A stretch of DNA of 48,239 nucleotides from Pseudomonas sp. PD9R (GTDB taxonomy: Bacteria > Pseudomonadota > Gammaproteobacteria > Pseudomonadales > Pseudomonadaceae): the NCBI RefSeq assembly GCF_019200975.1, contig NZ_JAHTMR010000026.1, positions 208-48,446 on the forward strand, written 5' to 3'. The translations under genes and the position numbers were made by a program. The notes under the pieces are model-generated. The model searched no databases and was not told the DNA's origin. It saw nothing but the letters and a program-made list of their open reading frames with translations. Shown piece by piece: positions 32,635 through 40,741 of this stretch (position 1 is the first letter of the stretch; every line of letters starts with the position of its first letter).

Positions 32635-33522
32635 TTATTGCGGTTTGCGATAGCTGTTGATGATCGCCGAGAAATCGCTACCACCCTCCCCGCGCAAACT
32701 CATCGCCTGGTACAACTGCTGCGCCACCGCGCCCAGCACCACCGGTTGGTGCGCCTGGCGTGCCGCCTCAGTAGCCAGCCCCAAATCCTTGAGCATCAAC
32801 TCGGCACCGAAACCGCCGGTATAACCGCGTGAGGCTGGTGCCGTTTCGACGATGCCCGGCCACGGGTTATACATCTCCGAACTCCAGCAGCGTCCGGTGG
32901 AGCTGTTGATAATGCCCGCCAACACTTTGGTGTCGATGCCCAGCGCGTCACCCAGCGCCATGGCTTCGCTGACGCCGACCATGGAAATCCCCAGCAGCAG
33001 GTTGTTGCAGATTTTAGCGATTTGCCCGGTGCCGACCTCACCACAATGGACGATGTTGCGGCCCATTTGTGCCAATACCGGTTGCAGGGTGGCGAACAGT
33101 TCCGCGGTGGCGCCGACCATGAAGGTCAGCGTCCCGGCCGCTGCACCGCCAGTACCGCCGGAGACGGGCGCATCGGCCATGGCCACGCCCTGCTTGGCAG
33201 CGGCGGCGGCCACGTCACGTGCAGTTTGTGGATCGATGGTGCTGCAATCCACGGCCGGCACGCCTTTGCCGATACCGGCGAGCACGCCGTCCTCACCGAG
33301 CCAGACGCTGCGCACATGCACAGCGGCCGGCAGCATGGTGATCACCAGTTCTGCGCCGTCTGCCGCTTCACGGGCCGAAGCGCTGATGCTGCCGCCCAGT
33401 TGCTCAAGCTCCGCCAGCACGGTTTTGTTCAGGTCGACCAGGCGCAGTGCATGACCCGCCTTGATCAGGTTGCGCGCCATCGGCGCGCCCATGTTACCGA
33501 GACCGATAAAAGCGATTTTCAT
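32635..33522 (-). CDS. mmsB: 3-hydroxyisobutyrate dehydrogenase
   Basis: The 295-residue protein oxidises 3-hydroxyisobutyrate to methylmalonate semialdehyde with NAD in valine breakdown. It has the dinucleotide loop GLGNMG (7-12), the substrate motif DAPVSGGTGGAAAGTL (118 on) and the catalytic lysine K170 in GTGQIAKICNNLLLG. It follows mmsA by 10 bases on the same strand, the standard mmsAB operon. Confidence 0.95.
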   Translation of the reverse strand: MKIAFIGLGNMGAPMARNLIKAGHALRLVDLNKTVLAELEQLGGSISASAREAADGAELVITMLPAAVHVRSVWLGEDGVLAGIGKGVPAVDCSTIDPQTARDVAAAAAKQGVAMADAPVSGGTGGAAAGTLTFMVGATAELFATLQPVLAQMGRNIVHCGEVGTGQIAKICNNLLLGISMVGVSEAMALGDALGIDTKVLAGIINSSTGRCWSSEMYNPWPGIVETAPASRGYTGGFGAELMLKDLGLATEAARQAHQPVVLGAVAQQLYQAMSLRGEGGSDFSAIINSYRKPQ

Positions 33523-33532
33523 GTACGGCTCC

Positions 33533-35059
33533 TTAGCGCAAGTTGATGGTGGTGTTCACACCGTCGTTGACGCTGTCGTCATCGAACCAACGGCTGGTGA
33601 CCGTCTTGGTCTGAGTGTAGAACTGCACCACTTGCTTGCCATACGGACCGAGGTCGCCGAGTTTCGAACCACGGGAACCGGTGAAGCTGAAGAACGGAAC
33701 CGGCACTGGAATCGGGATGTTGATACCGACCTGGCCGACATCGATTTCAGTCTGGAATTTACGCGCCGCCGCACCGCTCTGGGTGAACAGGCCCGTGCCG
33801 TTGCCGAACGGGTTGGCGTTGACCAGGGCAATGGCCTGATCGAGGGTGTCGACTTCGAGTACCACCAGCACCGGACCGAAGATTTCCTGGGTGTAGATCT
33901 GCATGTCGGTGGTCACACCGGAGAACAGTGTCGGGCCGACAAAGTTGCCCTGCTCGAAACCTGGAACCGTGATCTCGCGACCGTCCAGCTCCAGCTTCGC
34001 GCCTTCCTTGATGCCGCTTTCGATCAGATCGAGAATCCGCGCCTTGGCTTTTTTCGAGATCACCGGGCCGACATCAGTGCCCGCCTCACTGCCGGCGTTC
34101 ACTTTAAGTTTCTGCGCCAGCGCCTTGAGATCAGGCAGCCACTGCTTCGCCGCGCCGACCAACACCACCACCGAAGTCGCCATGCAACGTTGACCGGCTG
34201 CGCCGAAACCGGCACCCACCAGCGCATTGAGCGCTTGTTCACGATTGGCATCCGGCAGCACCACGGCGTGGTTCTTGGCGCCCATCATCGATTGCACGCG
34301 TTTGCCGTGTTTGCCAGCCAGGTCGTAGACGTGAGTACCCACCGCAGTCGAACCGACGAACGAAACAGCCTTGATGTCTTTGTGGGTGCAGAGACCGTCT
34401 ACCACGTCCTTGCCGCCGTGTACGACGTTAAGCACGCCCGCCGGAACGCCGGCCTCAATCGCCAGTTCCACCAACAACATGGTCGACAGCGGGTCCTGTT
34501 CGGACGGCTTGAGCACGAAGGTGTTGCCGCAGGCGATGGCCATCGGGAACATCCACAGCGGAATCATCGCCGGGAAGTTGAAAGGCGTGATGCCGGCGCA
34601 CACGCCGATTGGCTGGCGCAAAGTGTAAGTGTCGACACCGCCTGCGACGTTTTCAGCGAACTCGCCCATTTGCAGCGTGCCGATGGAGCAGGCGTGCTCG
34701 ACCACTTCCAGGCCACGGAAAATATCGCCTTCGGCGTCAGCGATGGTTTTGCCCTGCTCATTGCTGAGCACCACGGCGATGCGTTTGGAGTGTTCGCGGA
34801 TCAACGCCTGGAGCTTGAGCATGATGCGCATCCGCGCGCCGATCGGCGTCAGCTTCCAGGTCTGGAAGGCGCGATGGGCCGCACTGATCGCCGCGTCGAC
34901 TTCTTCGGCAGTGGCAAACGGCACTTTGGCCAGCACTTGCTGGGTTGCCGGGTTGATGATGTCGTGCCACTCGGTGGTCTTGGACTCGACCCACTTGCCG
35001 TCGATCAACAGCTTGACCTTGTGCAGCGTGGTTTCGTTAGGCGTAAGCGATGCGTTCAT
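33533..35059 (-). CDS. mmsA: Methylmalonate-semialdehyde dehydrogenase (CoA-acylating)
   Basis: The 508-residue protein converts methylmalonate semialdehyde and malonate semialdehyde to propionyl-CoA and acetyl-CoA in valine and beta-alanine catabolism. The catalytic cysteine is C292 (GAAGQRCMATS). The position of the usual general-base glutamate reads MGAKNHAVV, with asparagine, as expected for the CoA-dependent branch of aldehyde dehydrogenases. ATG at 35059 is preceded by CAGGAG. The leader contains AACAACAA, a strong Hfq/Crc-type motif. The gene diverges from a LysR gene; in P. aeruginosa the adjacent regulator is instead AraC-type MmsR. Confidence 0.96.
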   Translation of the reverse strand: MNASLTPNETTLHKVKLLIDGKWVESKTTEWHDIINPATQQVLAKVPFATAEEVDAAISAAHRAFQTWKLTPIGARMRIMLKLQALIREHSKRIAVVLSNEQGKTIADAEGDIFRGLEVVEHACSIGTLQMGEFAENVAGGVDTYTLRQPIGVCAGITPFNFPAMIPLWMFPMAIACGNTFVLKPSEQDPLSTMLLVELAIEAGVPAGVLNVVHGGKDVVDGLCTHKDIKAVSFVGSTAVGTHVYDLAGKHGKRVQSMMGAKNHAVVLPDANREQALNALVGAGFGAAGQRCMATSVVVLVGAAKQWLPDLKALAQKLKVNAGSEAGTDVGPVISKKAKARILDLIESGIKEGAKLELDGREITVPGFEQGNFVGPTLFSGVTTDMQIYTQEIFGPVLVVLEVDTLDQAIALVNANPFGNGTGLFTQSGAAARKFQTEIDVGQVGINIPIPVPVPFFSFTGSRGSKLGDLGPYGKQVVQFYTQTKTVTSRWFDDDSVNDGVNTTINLR

Positions 35060-35076
35060 GTTTGGTCTCCTGGACG

Positions 35077-35084
35077 TTGTTGTT
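35077..35084 (-). promoter_or_regulatory. Hfq/Crc-type catabolite-repression motif in the mmsA leader
   Basis: On the minus strand the leader reads AACAACAA, followed by CGTCCAGGAG and the ATG. It is an exact AAnAAnAA match just upstream of the ribosome site. Amino-acid catabolic genes are classical Crc targets in pseudomonads. Confidence 0.6.
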
Positions 35085-35170
35085 ATCTAGAGAGCTATCA
35101 GGAAGCCAAGGCGAGAAAGTCGCCTTGAGATGAGGCGTGTGCCGAATTGGTTGTCGGCCTGTTTTTGGAG

Positions 35171-35204
35171 TATAGATGTGCAAACTTCTAATAAGAACGC
35201 ACAT
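35171..35204. promoter_or_regulatory. Candidate LysR operator in the mmsA/LysR gap
   Basis: ATGTGC (35176-35181) and GCACAT (35199-35204) are inverted, with TTCT (35186-35189) and AGAA (35194-35197) as an inner inverted pair. The dyad lies 16 bases before the LysR start and overlaps TATAGAT at 35171, a possible -10, so it may be an autoregulatory site. Confidence 0.45.
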
Positions 35205-35219
35205 AAAAGCCGGTCCATC

Positions 35220-36167
35220 ATGCAAAAAAACATCACATCTTTAGGCTCGCTGAACTGGGACGACCTCAAGTTTTTCCTTGAAGTCGCCCGGACCCGCAAG
35301 GCCAGCACCGCGGCCAAACGCCTGGCAGTCGACTACACCACCGTGTCGCGGCGCATCAGCTCTCTGGAAGCGGCATTGGGAACTTTGCTGTTCGAGAAAT
35401 CCCGGACCAGCGGCTTTGTCCTGACCGCCGAAGGCCAACGATTACTGGGTTACGCCGAGTCGATCGAAAGCACGCTGCACATGGCCTGCGAGCAGGTTTC
35501 CGGTTCTGGGGTCGCGTTGTCGGGACACGTGCGCATGGGCTGCACCGAAGGATTCGGCAGCTTCTTCATCACCCCGCAGCTGAGCCACTTCGTCGACGCC
35601 TACCCGGCGATCTCGGTGGACATCCTGCCGCTGCCGCACTTCATCAGCCTGTCCAAACGCGAAGCAGACATCGTCATCGCCCTGGAACGCCCGGAACACG
35701 GGCCGTATGTGTGTTGCAAACTGACGGACTACCGCTTGCAGCTGTACGCAACCCAACAATACCTGGACAAGCACCCGCCCATCCGCCGCCCGGCAGACCT
35801 GGGTAAACATTCATTTATCAGCTATGTCGACGACCTGGCGTTCAGCTCGGAGTTGCTGTACCTCGCCAACGTCTTGCCCGGCGCCAGTGCCAATCTGCGC
35901 AGCACCAGCGTGATTGCGCAGTTCGTGGCGGCGCAGCAAGGGCGATCACTGGCGATCCTGCCGTGCTTCCTTGCGGCCCAGGACCCGCGCTTGCTGCCGG
36001 TGTTGCCAGAGGAAATCAACATCACGCGGCAGTTCTGGATGTACTGCCGCGAGGACCTGAGGAAGCTCAAGCGGATTACGTTGTTGTGGGATTACATCCG
36101 TGCGGTGACTGAGCAGAACCAAAGGCTATTGATGGGTGATAGTCGAGAAATGCTGTTCGCCGATTAA
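35220..36167 (+). CDS. LysR-family regulator divergent from mmsA
   Basis: The 315-residue protein begins MQKNITSLGSLNWDDLKFFL. Its winged helix is at about residues 12-70 (ASTAAKRLAVDYTTVSRRIS), followed by an effector-binding domain. A 30-codon in-frame extension upstream lacks family character, and the ATG at 35220 has a poor ribosome site. Its divergent position makes mmsAB the likely target, perhaps with 3-hydroxyisobutyrate as signal, which is inference. It overlaps the convergent yfiB by 4 bases. Confidence 0.9.
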   Translation: MQKNITSLGSLNWDDLKFFLEVARTRKASTAAKRLAVDYTTVSRRISSLEAALGTLLFEKSRTSGFVLTAEGQRLLGYAESIESTLHMACEQVSGSGVALSGHVRMGCTEGFGSFFITPQLSHFVDAYPAISVDILPLPHFISLSKREADIVIALERPEHGPYVCCKLTDYRLQLYATQQYLDKHPPIRRPADLGKHSFISYVDDLAFSSELLYLANVLPGASANLRSTSVIAQFVAAQQGRSLAILPCFLAAQDPRLLPVLPEEINITRQFWMYCREDLRKLKRITLLWDYIRAVTEQNQRLLMGDSREMLFAD

Positions 36168-36667
36168 TCAGCGCTCACCACGATCGAAACCCGACGGTTT
36201 TCGGTACGGCCAGTGGCCGTGTCGTTAGACGCCACTGGCTGACTGCTGCCGAGTCCGCGCAACTGGATGTTTTCCTGTTTCATACCGACGGTCGCCAGAA
36301 CGGTGCCGACGCTTTTTGCGCGGCGCAGGGACAGTTGTTCGTTGTAGGCCTCTTTACCTGAAGTATCGGTGTGACCATCGACTCGCACGCCCTCGATCCC
36401 GACGCCCAATAACGACTTGCCAATGCGCTGGACGATCTCGGTGCTCTGCGGATTGAGGCTATCGACGTCGCTACCGAACAGTACTTTGCCCGACAGGCCA
36501 AACGCCCAGCCTTCATCGGTCAGCTCGAAGCCTTGCTGCTTGAGCACGGCGATCTGGGCCGGGGTCAGGCCTTTTTGCGGCACAGACTGACAACCCGTCA
36601 GGCTCAGCACGGCCATCACCAGAGTGAACATAAAAAATCGGAGGGAACGCGGGGTGAATGAAAACAC
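36164..36667 (-). CDS. yfiB: YfiB, OmpA-like outer-membrane lipoprotein
   Basis: The 167-residue protein is the YfiB lipoprotein that captures the periplasmic inhibitor YfiR at the outer membrane/peptidoglycan and so frees YfiN. The lipobox is LSLTGC with C26. The peptidoglycan-binding OmpA domain has VRVDGHTDTSGKEAYNEQLS (D101) and the RR pair in LSLRRAKSVG. I take GTG 36667 as start: AGGAG lies 10 bases upstream and the length matches the 168-residue P. aeruginosa protein. ATG 36631 is an alternative that still leaves a signal sequence. It is the last gene of yfiR-yfiN-yfiB, 6 bases after yfiN. Confidence 0.93.
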   Translation of the reverse strand: MFSFTPRSLRFFMFTLVMAVLSLTGCQSVPQKGLTPAQIAVLKQQGFELTDEGWAFGLSGKVLFGSDVDSLNPQSTEIVQRIGKSLLGVGIEGVRVDGHTDTSGKEAYNEQLSLRRAKSVGTVLATVGMKQENIQLRGLGSSQPVASNDTATGRTENRRVSIVVSAD

Positions 36668-36673
36668 GGGACA

Positions 36674-37942
36674 TTAGCTCCTGGTTTGAACATCGGCGAC
36701 AGGGTGCTCCGACCCTGCCGTGTGCTGTGCACCTCGGGCAAGGCGCTTGGCTTGGTACATCGCCCCATCGGCAGCGTTGAGCAGAGCGCCCGGTGTAGCG
36801 CCATGATCGGGATACACGGCGATGCCGATACTGAGCGAGGTCAACACTTGGTGACTGCCCGGCAACGGGATGGGTGCTTCCATGCTGGCGAGGATATTGT
36901 CGGCGATGCGCTCCGCATCTTCGGTCTTGTGCAGCGGTGTCAGCAGCACCGCAAACTCGTCGCCCCCCAGCCGTGCGACCAAATCATCTTCACGCAGTTG
37001 CGCCCGCACGCGATCGGCCACGGCCACCAGAACCGCATCGCCTGCGGCGTGGCCGAAGTTATCGTTGATTTCCTTGAACCGGTCACTGTCGAGAAACAGC
37101 ACGGCTACGCGTTCGTTGAGCTTGTTGGCATTGCGCAATGCACGCATCAGGCGGCCTTCGAAAAACGCCCGGTTCGGCAATCCCGTGAGGCTGTCATGAG
37201 TGGCCTTATGGGCGAGGGTTTCGTTTTCGCTTTGCAGGTGGGTTTGCCAGGATGCGAGCTCATCGAGCAAGGCATTGAAGTCGTTGCCAAGGTTATCGAG
37301 TTCGGCAATGGCCGCTGCGGGCACACGTCGGTCGAAGGCGCGCTCGCTGCGTGCGGCGTGCGCGACCGAGGCCAGGCTGCGCAATGGACCAATGATCCCG
37401 CGAAGCTGTCGACGCGCCAGGTACAGCGCAACCCAGGCACTGATCGCCGTGCATAAGACGATGCCCACCAGTCCGCTAAGCAAAAAGCGCATCAGGCTGC
37501 CGCCATGCCCGGTGAGCTGAATGCTGCCGATCTCTCGATCCTGGTGGACGATGGGCATGTTGATGGGCTTTTCCAGAAAGGCTCTGGCCAACTGCATTTC
37601 GAGCTCGGATACCAATCCGGTTTCCGGTCGCTGCCAGCGCGCCAGCAGTTGGCCCCGTGCGTCGAGGACTTGGGCATCGGCCACTTCTTCTGTAGAGGCG
37701 ATCAACGCCAGCGCTTCGGTGGCGGCGGCTTTGTCGTTGAACACGACTGCCGCTTCCACGGTGTAGTTGATCGAACGCGCGATCAGGTGCAGGTTGTGGT
37801 CGGCGTAAACCCGCAATGCCAGAACGCCTAGCAGCGTCAGTGACACACTGGCCATCGCTACGCCCACCAGCGCGACGATCAAATGACCGCGGCCAATGAC
37901 CGAGCGCAAGGTCGGGCGGTTACCCGGTTTGATTAGACTCAT
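36674..37942 (-). CDS. yfiN: YfiN (TpbB), membrane diguanylate cyclase
   Basis: The 422-residue inner-membrane protein makes cyclic di-GMP and so promotes biofilm over motility. It has a first membrane helix (about 20-46), a periplasmic PAS-like domain (47-150), a second helix (152-175), a HAMP linker (176-230) and a GGDEF domain. The active site is GGDEF at 326-330 and an inhibitory RxxD site (R317, D320) is present five residues upstream. HDSLTGLPNRAFFE marks the domain start. It overlaps yfiR by 4 bases and precedes yfiB, the order known in P. aeruginosa. Confidence 0.95.
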   Translation of the reverse strand: MSLIKPGNRPTLRSVIGRGHLIVALVGVAMASVSLTLLGVLALRVYADHNLHLIARSINYTVEAAVVFNDKAAATEALALIASTEEVADAQVLDARGQLLARWQRPETGLVSELEMQLARAFLEKPINMPIVHQDREIGSIQLTGHGGSLMRFLLSGLVGIVLCTAISAWVALYLARRQLRGIIGPLRSLASVAHAARSERAFDRRVPAAAIAELDNLGNDFNALLDELASWQTHLQSENETLAHKATHDSLTGLPNRAFFEGRLMRALRNANKLNERVAVLFLDSDRFKEINDNFGHAAGDAVLVAVADRVRAQLREDDLVARLGGDEFAVLLTPLHKTEDAERIADNILASMEAPIPLPGSHQVLTSLSIGIAVYPDHGATPGALLNAADGAMYQAKRLARGAQHTAGSEHPVADVQTRS

Positions 37943-38514
37943 GAGGCCGCCGGCTTGCGGCGAGACAGTTGCAGCACGCTCGGGTGAATGCGCACACCGC
38001 TGCGAGCGACGGAATCAAGGTTGACCTCGAAAGACACCTGCTCGTCGCCGACCCGCAGACAAAACAGACTGCCAACAGTGCATTGATCGTCGCTTTCGCT
38101 GATGCTCAGCACAGGGCGCCCGGTCAGTGAGGCAAACAGCCGACTGCGCTCCTCGCCGGTCAATTTGCCGATGTACACCGCATTGCATTCACCGACGATG
38201 GACGGGTTGTCGGCCAGAAGCCGTTGCACCGTCACCGCCCGCCCAGTCGCCTGGATCGTGCCCTTGACCAGGTCGTCGGTGTACTCGGTGGGGCCGACTA
38301 TGCACAAACGAAGTTGCGCAGGCTCAACCGGCCAACGGGCATAACTGAGAATGCCGAGTACCACCTGAGTGACCGATTTGGCACGTTGATCGGCCATGCT
38401 CGCCGGGGTTAGCGACTGAGCGAAAACCGCGCCAGATAGCACAAAGAGAAGACCGGCAAGCAGCGCTTGTTTGCACCCTACGACACGCCCCGTCGTCCTG
38501 ACAGCCACCTTCAT
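37939..38514 (-). CDS. yfiR: YfiR, periplasmic inhibitor of YfiN
   Basis: The 191-residue precursor has a signal peptide ending about residue 32 (SGAVFA, then QSLTP). YfiR binds the periplasmic part of YfiN and shuts it off; redox state of two disulfides controls it. The four cysteines C71, C110, C145 and C152 fall at exactly the numbers I recall for the P. aeruginosa protein. The family motif LGILSYARWP is at about 53-62. It is the first gene of yfiRNB. The ATG at 38514 is preceded by AGAGA. TGCTATCGT in the upstream 118 bases is a possible extended -10. Confidence 0.94.
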   Translation of the reverse strand: MKVAVRTTGRVVGCKQALLAGLLFVLSGAVFAQSLTPASMADQRAKSVTQVVLGILSYARWPVEPAQLRLCIVGPTEYTDDLVKGTIQATGRAVTVQRLLADNPSIVGECNAVYIGKLTGEERSRLFASLTGRPVLSISESDDQCTVGSLFCLRVGDEQVSFEVNLDSVARSGVRIHPSVLQLSRRKPAAS

Positions 38515-38632
38515 GCAGGAATCTCTTCGATCGTAACTAAATGATGCCGCAACGATAGCACAGCGATGAAACACCCGCGAGGCCGCGCATTACGGCACTT
38601 CGGACAGTTTGCGTAGCCCGGCGACGCCTGTA

Positions 38633-40741
38633 TCAGCTCGTCGTTTCGACCCCTTCCTTGAACTCCAGCATCAACCCGCTCAAGCGTTTGACCTTGCGCC
38701 GCACGGCCTCTTCAAATACGCCTGCGCGCGGTTCGATCAGGGTGAACCAGTCCTTGGCCCGGGTTATCCCGGTGTAGATCAATTCCTTGGTGAGCACCGG
38801 GTTGAGGGCGTCGGGCAGAATCAACGCCGTATGAGTAAATTCCGAGCCCTGGGATTTGTGCACCGTCATGGCGTAGACGGTTTCGACATCATTAAGGCGA
38901 CTCGGCAGAACAAACCGCACCCCGCCCTGCCCGTCATTGCGCGGGAACGCCACGCGAAGAACCTGTTTGCCAGCTTCCGGACCATCACGCTCGGGCAGCT
39001 TGAGCGCAATGCCGATGTCACCGTTCATCAGGCCCAGACCGTAATCGTTGCGCGTCATCAGTACTGGCCGCCCTTCATACCATTGCTGGTCGCTGTCGAT
39101 CAGGCGCGCCTTCAACAGCGCGTCGGTCACGCGCTGGTTCAACCCTTCCACGCCCCACGGTCCTTTGCGGACGGCGCACAGCAACTGGAACGCGTCGAAG
39201 GCCTGCAGCACCTGTCGCGCCCAGTCGGTCCAGCGTGAGTCTTCGAGCGGACTGTCGAGCGGCGGCCGCTGATTGCGCAGCAGGCTCAGGTAATGCCGAT
39301 AACCCTGCGGTCCTTCGCCATGGCCTTCGAGTAACAAGCGCTCCAGGGTCCGATCCTGTTCATTCTTGAGGGACAGGGAAAATACGTCGTCGTGGCTTCG
39401 AGCCGCCAACAACTTGCGGGCGTCCTCGGGCTGTTGCTGATTGACCCAACGGGCCAGTTGGCCAATGCCGCTGCCTTCGCCGAAGCGCCGCGAGTGACGC
39501 AGCATTACCACTTGCTGGGCCAGTGGATGAGCGCCTTGGGTGTCTTCCTGCAATCCGCTGGCCGCCAGGCTTTCACCACTGACCGTCTCAAGCCACAGAC
39601 GTGTCTGCGGGCTGTACCAGCCAGCCTCCGCGTCGCGGCACAAATCCCCCAGCACAGCACCGGCTTCCACCGATGCCAGTTGGTCCTTGTCACCCAGCAA
39701 TACCAATCGGGCATGGGCCGGCAACGCGTCGAGCAAGTTGGCCATCATTTCCAGATCGATCATCGAAGCTTCGTCCACTACCAACACGTCCAGTGGCAAG
39801 CGATTGCCTGCGTGGTGCCGGAAATGTCGCGTGCCGGGACGACTGCCGAGCAGACGGTGAACGGTGGTGACATCGGACGGAATTTTGCTGCGTATGGCTT
39901 CAGAGACTTTCAGGGTCCGGACTTGCTGACTGATGGACTCCGTCAGTCGCGCCGCCGCTTTGCCGGTTGGAGCGGCAAGACGAATGCGCAGCGGCTTGCC
40001 AGCCTCTACCGCTGGCGCCTGAAGCAGCGCCAGCAAACGCACGACCGTGGTGGTCTTGCCGGTTCCGGGCCCCCCGGTGACGATGCTGAAGGCACTTCGC
40101 GTAGCGAGCGCACAAGCGAGTTTCTGCCAGTCGATCACGTCACCGGGTTTGGCCGCCCCGAACAACCCGCTGAGGCGCTCGGGCAAGTCTTTCGGGGTTG
40201 CTTCGTGTTCCACCAGGCGTTGGCGCAGCGAGTTGTCGATTCGTCGCTCGTAAGCCCAGTAGCGGCGCAAGTACAGACGCTTGCCGGACAATACCAACGG
40301 ACGACTCTGCACCGCCGCACGCTCGTCGGCCGCGAGTGCGACCAGGCTGCTGGAGGCCAGCACCTTGCACCAATGCGCACCGTCCAGCGTCTCCAGCAAC
40401 TGCGACGGCAGCACCATTGCGCCCGCTTGCAGATCGCCTTCGGGCGGCAGCGACAGGGCGAAGTCCGGTTCCTTCAACGTCTCGAACACGTCGAGGCAAA
40501 CATGCCCATGACCTAATTGGTGACTGGTCAGCGCAGCTGCCAGCAGCACCAGTGGTTCATCGTCCGGCGCGAGTTCGTGAAGAAAAGCCACGAAGGCTTT
40601 GTCCAGTGCACGCAGCCAGCCACGTTCGACCCAACGCGTGAGCAACAACAGCAAGTCGTCGGCACGGCTCAACGGGGCAAGATCCGCCAAGCTCTCCGCT
40701 GCCAATGAGGTGGGCAGCAATTCGGCGAAGGTGCGGCTCAT
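38633..40741 (-). CDS. recD: RecBCD exonuclease V, alpha subunit
   Basis: The 702-residue protein is RecD, the 5'-to-3' helicase of RecBCD, which processes double-strand breaks. Walker A is GGPGTGKTT (223-231). DVLVVDEASMIDLEMMANLL is the Walker B/motif II region and MTVHKSQGSEFTHTALILP motif V/VI near the C-terminus. Its ATG overlaps the recB stop by 4 bases (ATGA). The order recC-recB-recD without ptrA between is usual for pseudomonads. Confidence 0.96.
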   Translation of the reverse strand: MSRTFAELLPTSLAAESLADLAPLSRADDLLLLLTRWVERGWLRALDKAFVAFLHELAPDDEPLVLLAAALTSHQLGHGHVCLDVFETLKEPDFALSLPPEGDLQAGAMVLPSQLLETLDGAHWCKVLASSSLVALAADERAAVQSRPLVLSGKRLYLRRYWAYERRIDNSLRQRLVEHEATPKDLPERLSGLFGAAKPGDVIDWQKLACALATRSAFSIVTGGPGTGKTTTVVRLLALLQAPAVEAGKPLRIRLAAPTGKAAARLTESISQQVRTLKVSEAIRSKIPSDVTTVHRLLGSRPGTRHFRHHAGNRLPLDVLVVDEASMIDLEMMANLLDALPAHARLVLLGDKDQLASVEAGAVLGDLCRDAEAGWYSPQTRLWLETVSGESLAASGLQEDTQGAHPLAQQVVMLRHSRRFGEGSGIGQLARWVNQQQPEDARKLLAARSHDDVFSLSLKNEQDRTLERLLLEGHGEGPQGYRHYLSLLRNQRPPLDSPLEDSRWTDWARQVLQAFDAFQLLCAVRKGPWGVEGLNQRVTDALLKARLIDSDQQWYEGRPVLMTRNDYGLGLMNGDIGIALKLPERDGPEAGKQVLRVAFPRNDGQGGVRFVLPSRLNDVETVYAMTVHKSQGSEFTHTALILPDALNPVLTKELIYTGITRAKDWFTLIEPRAGVFEEAVRRKVKRLSGLMLEFKEGVETTS

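Noticed and set aside
33461..35128. 555-codon plus-strand open frame opposite mmsA
   Set aside because: Antisense shadow; the minus-strand protein has all family residues.
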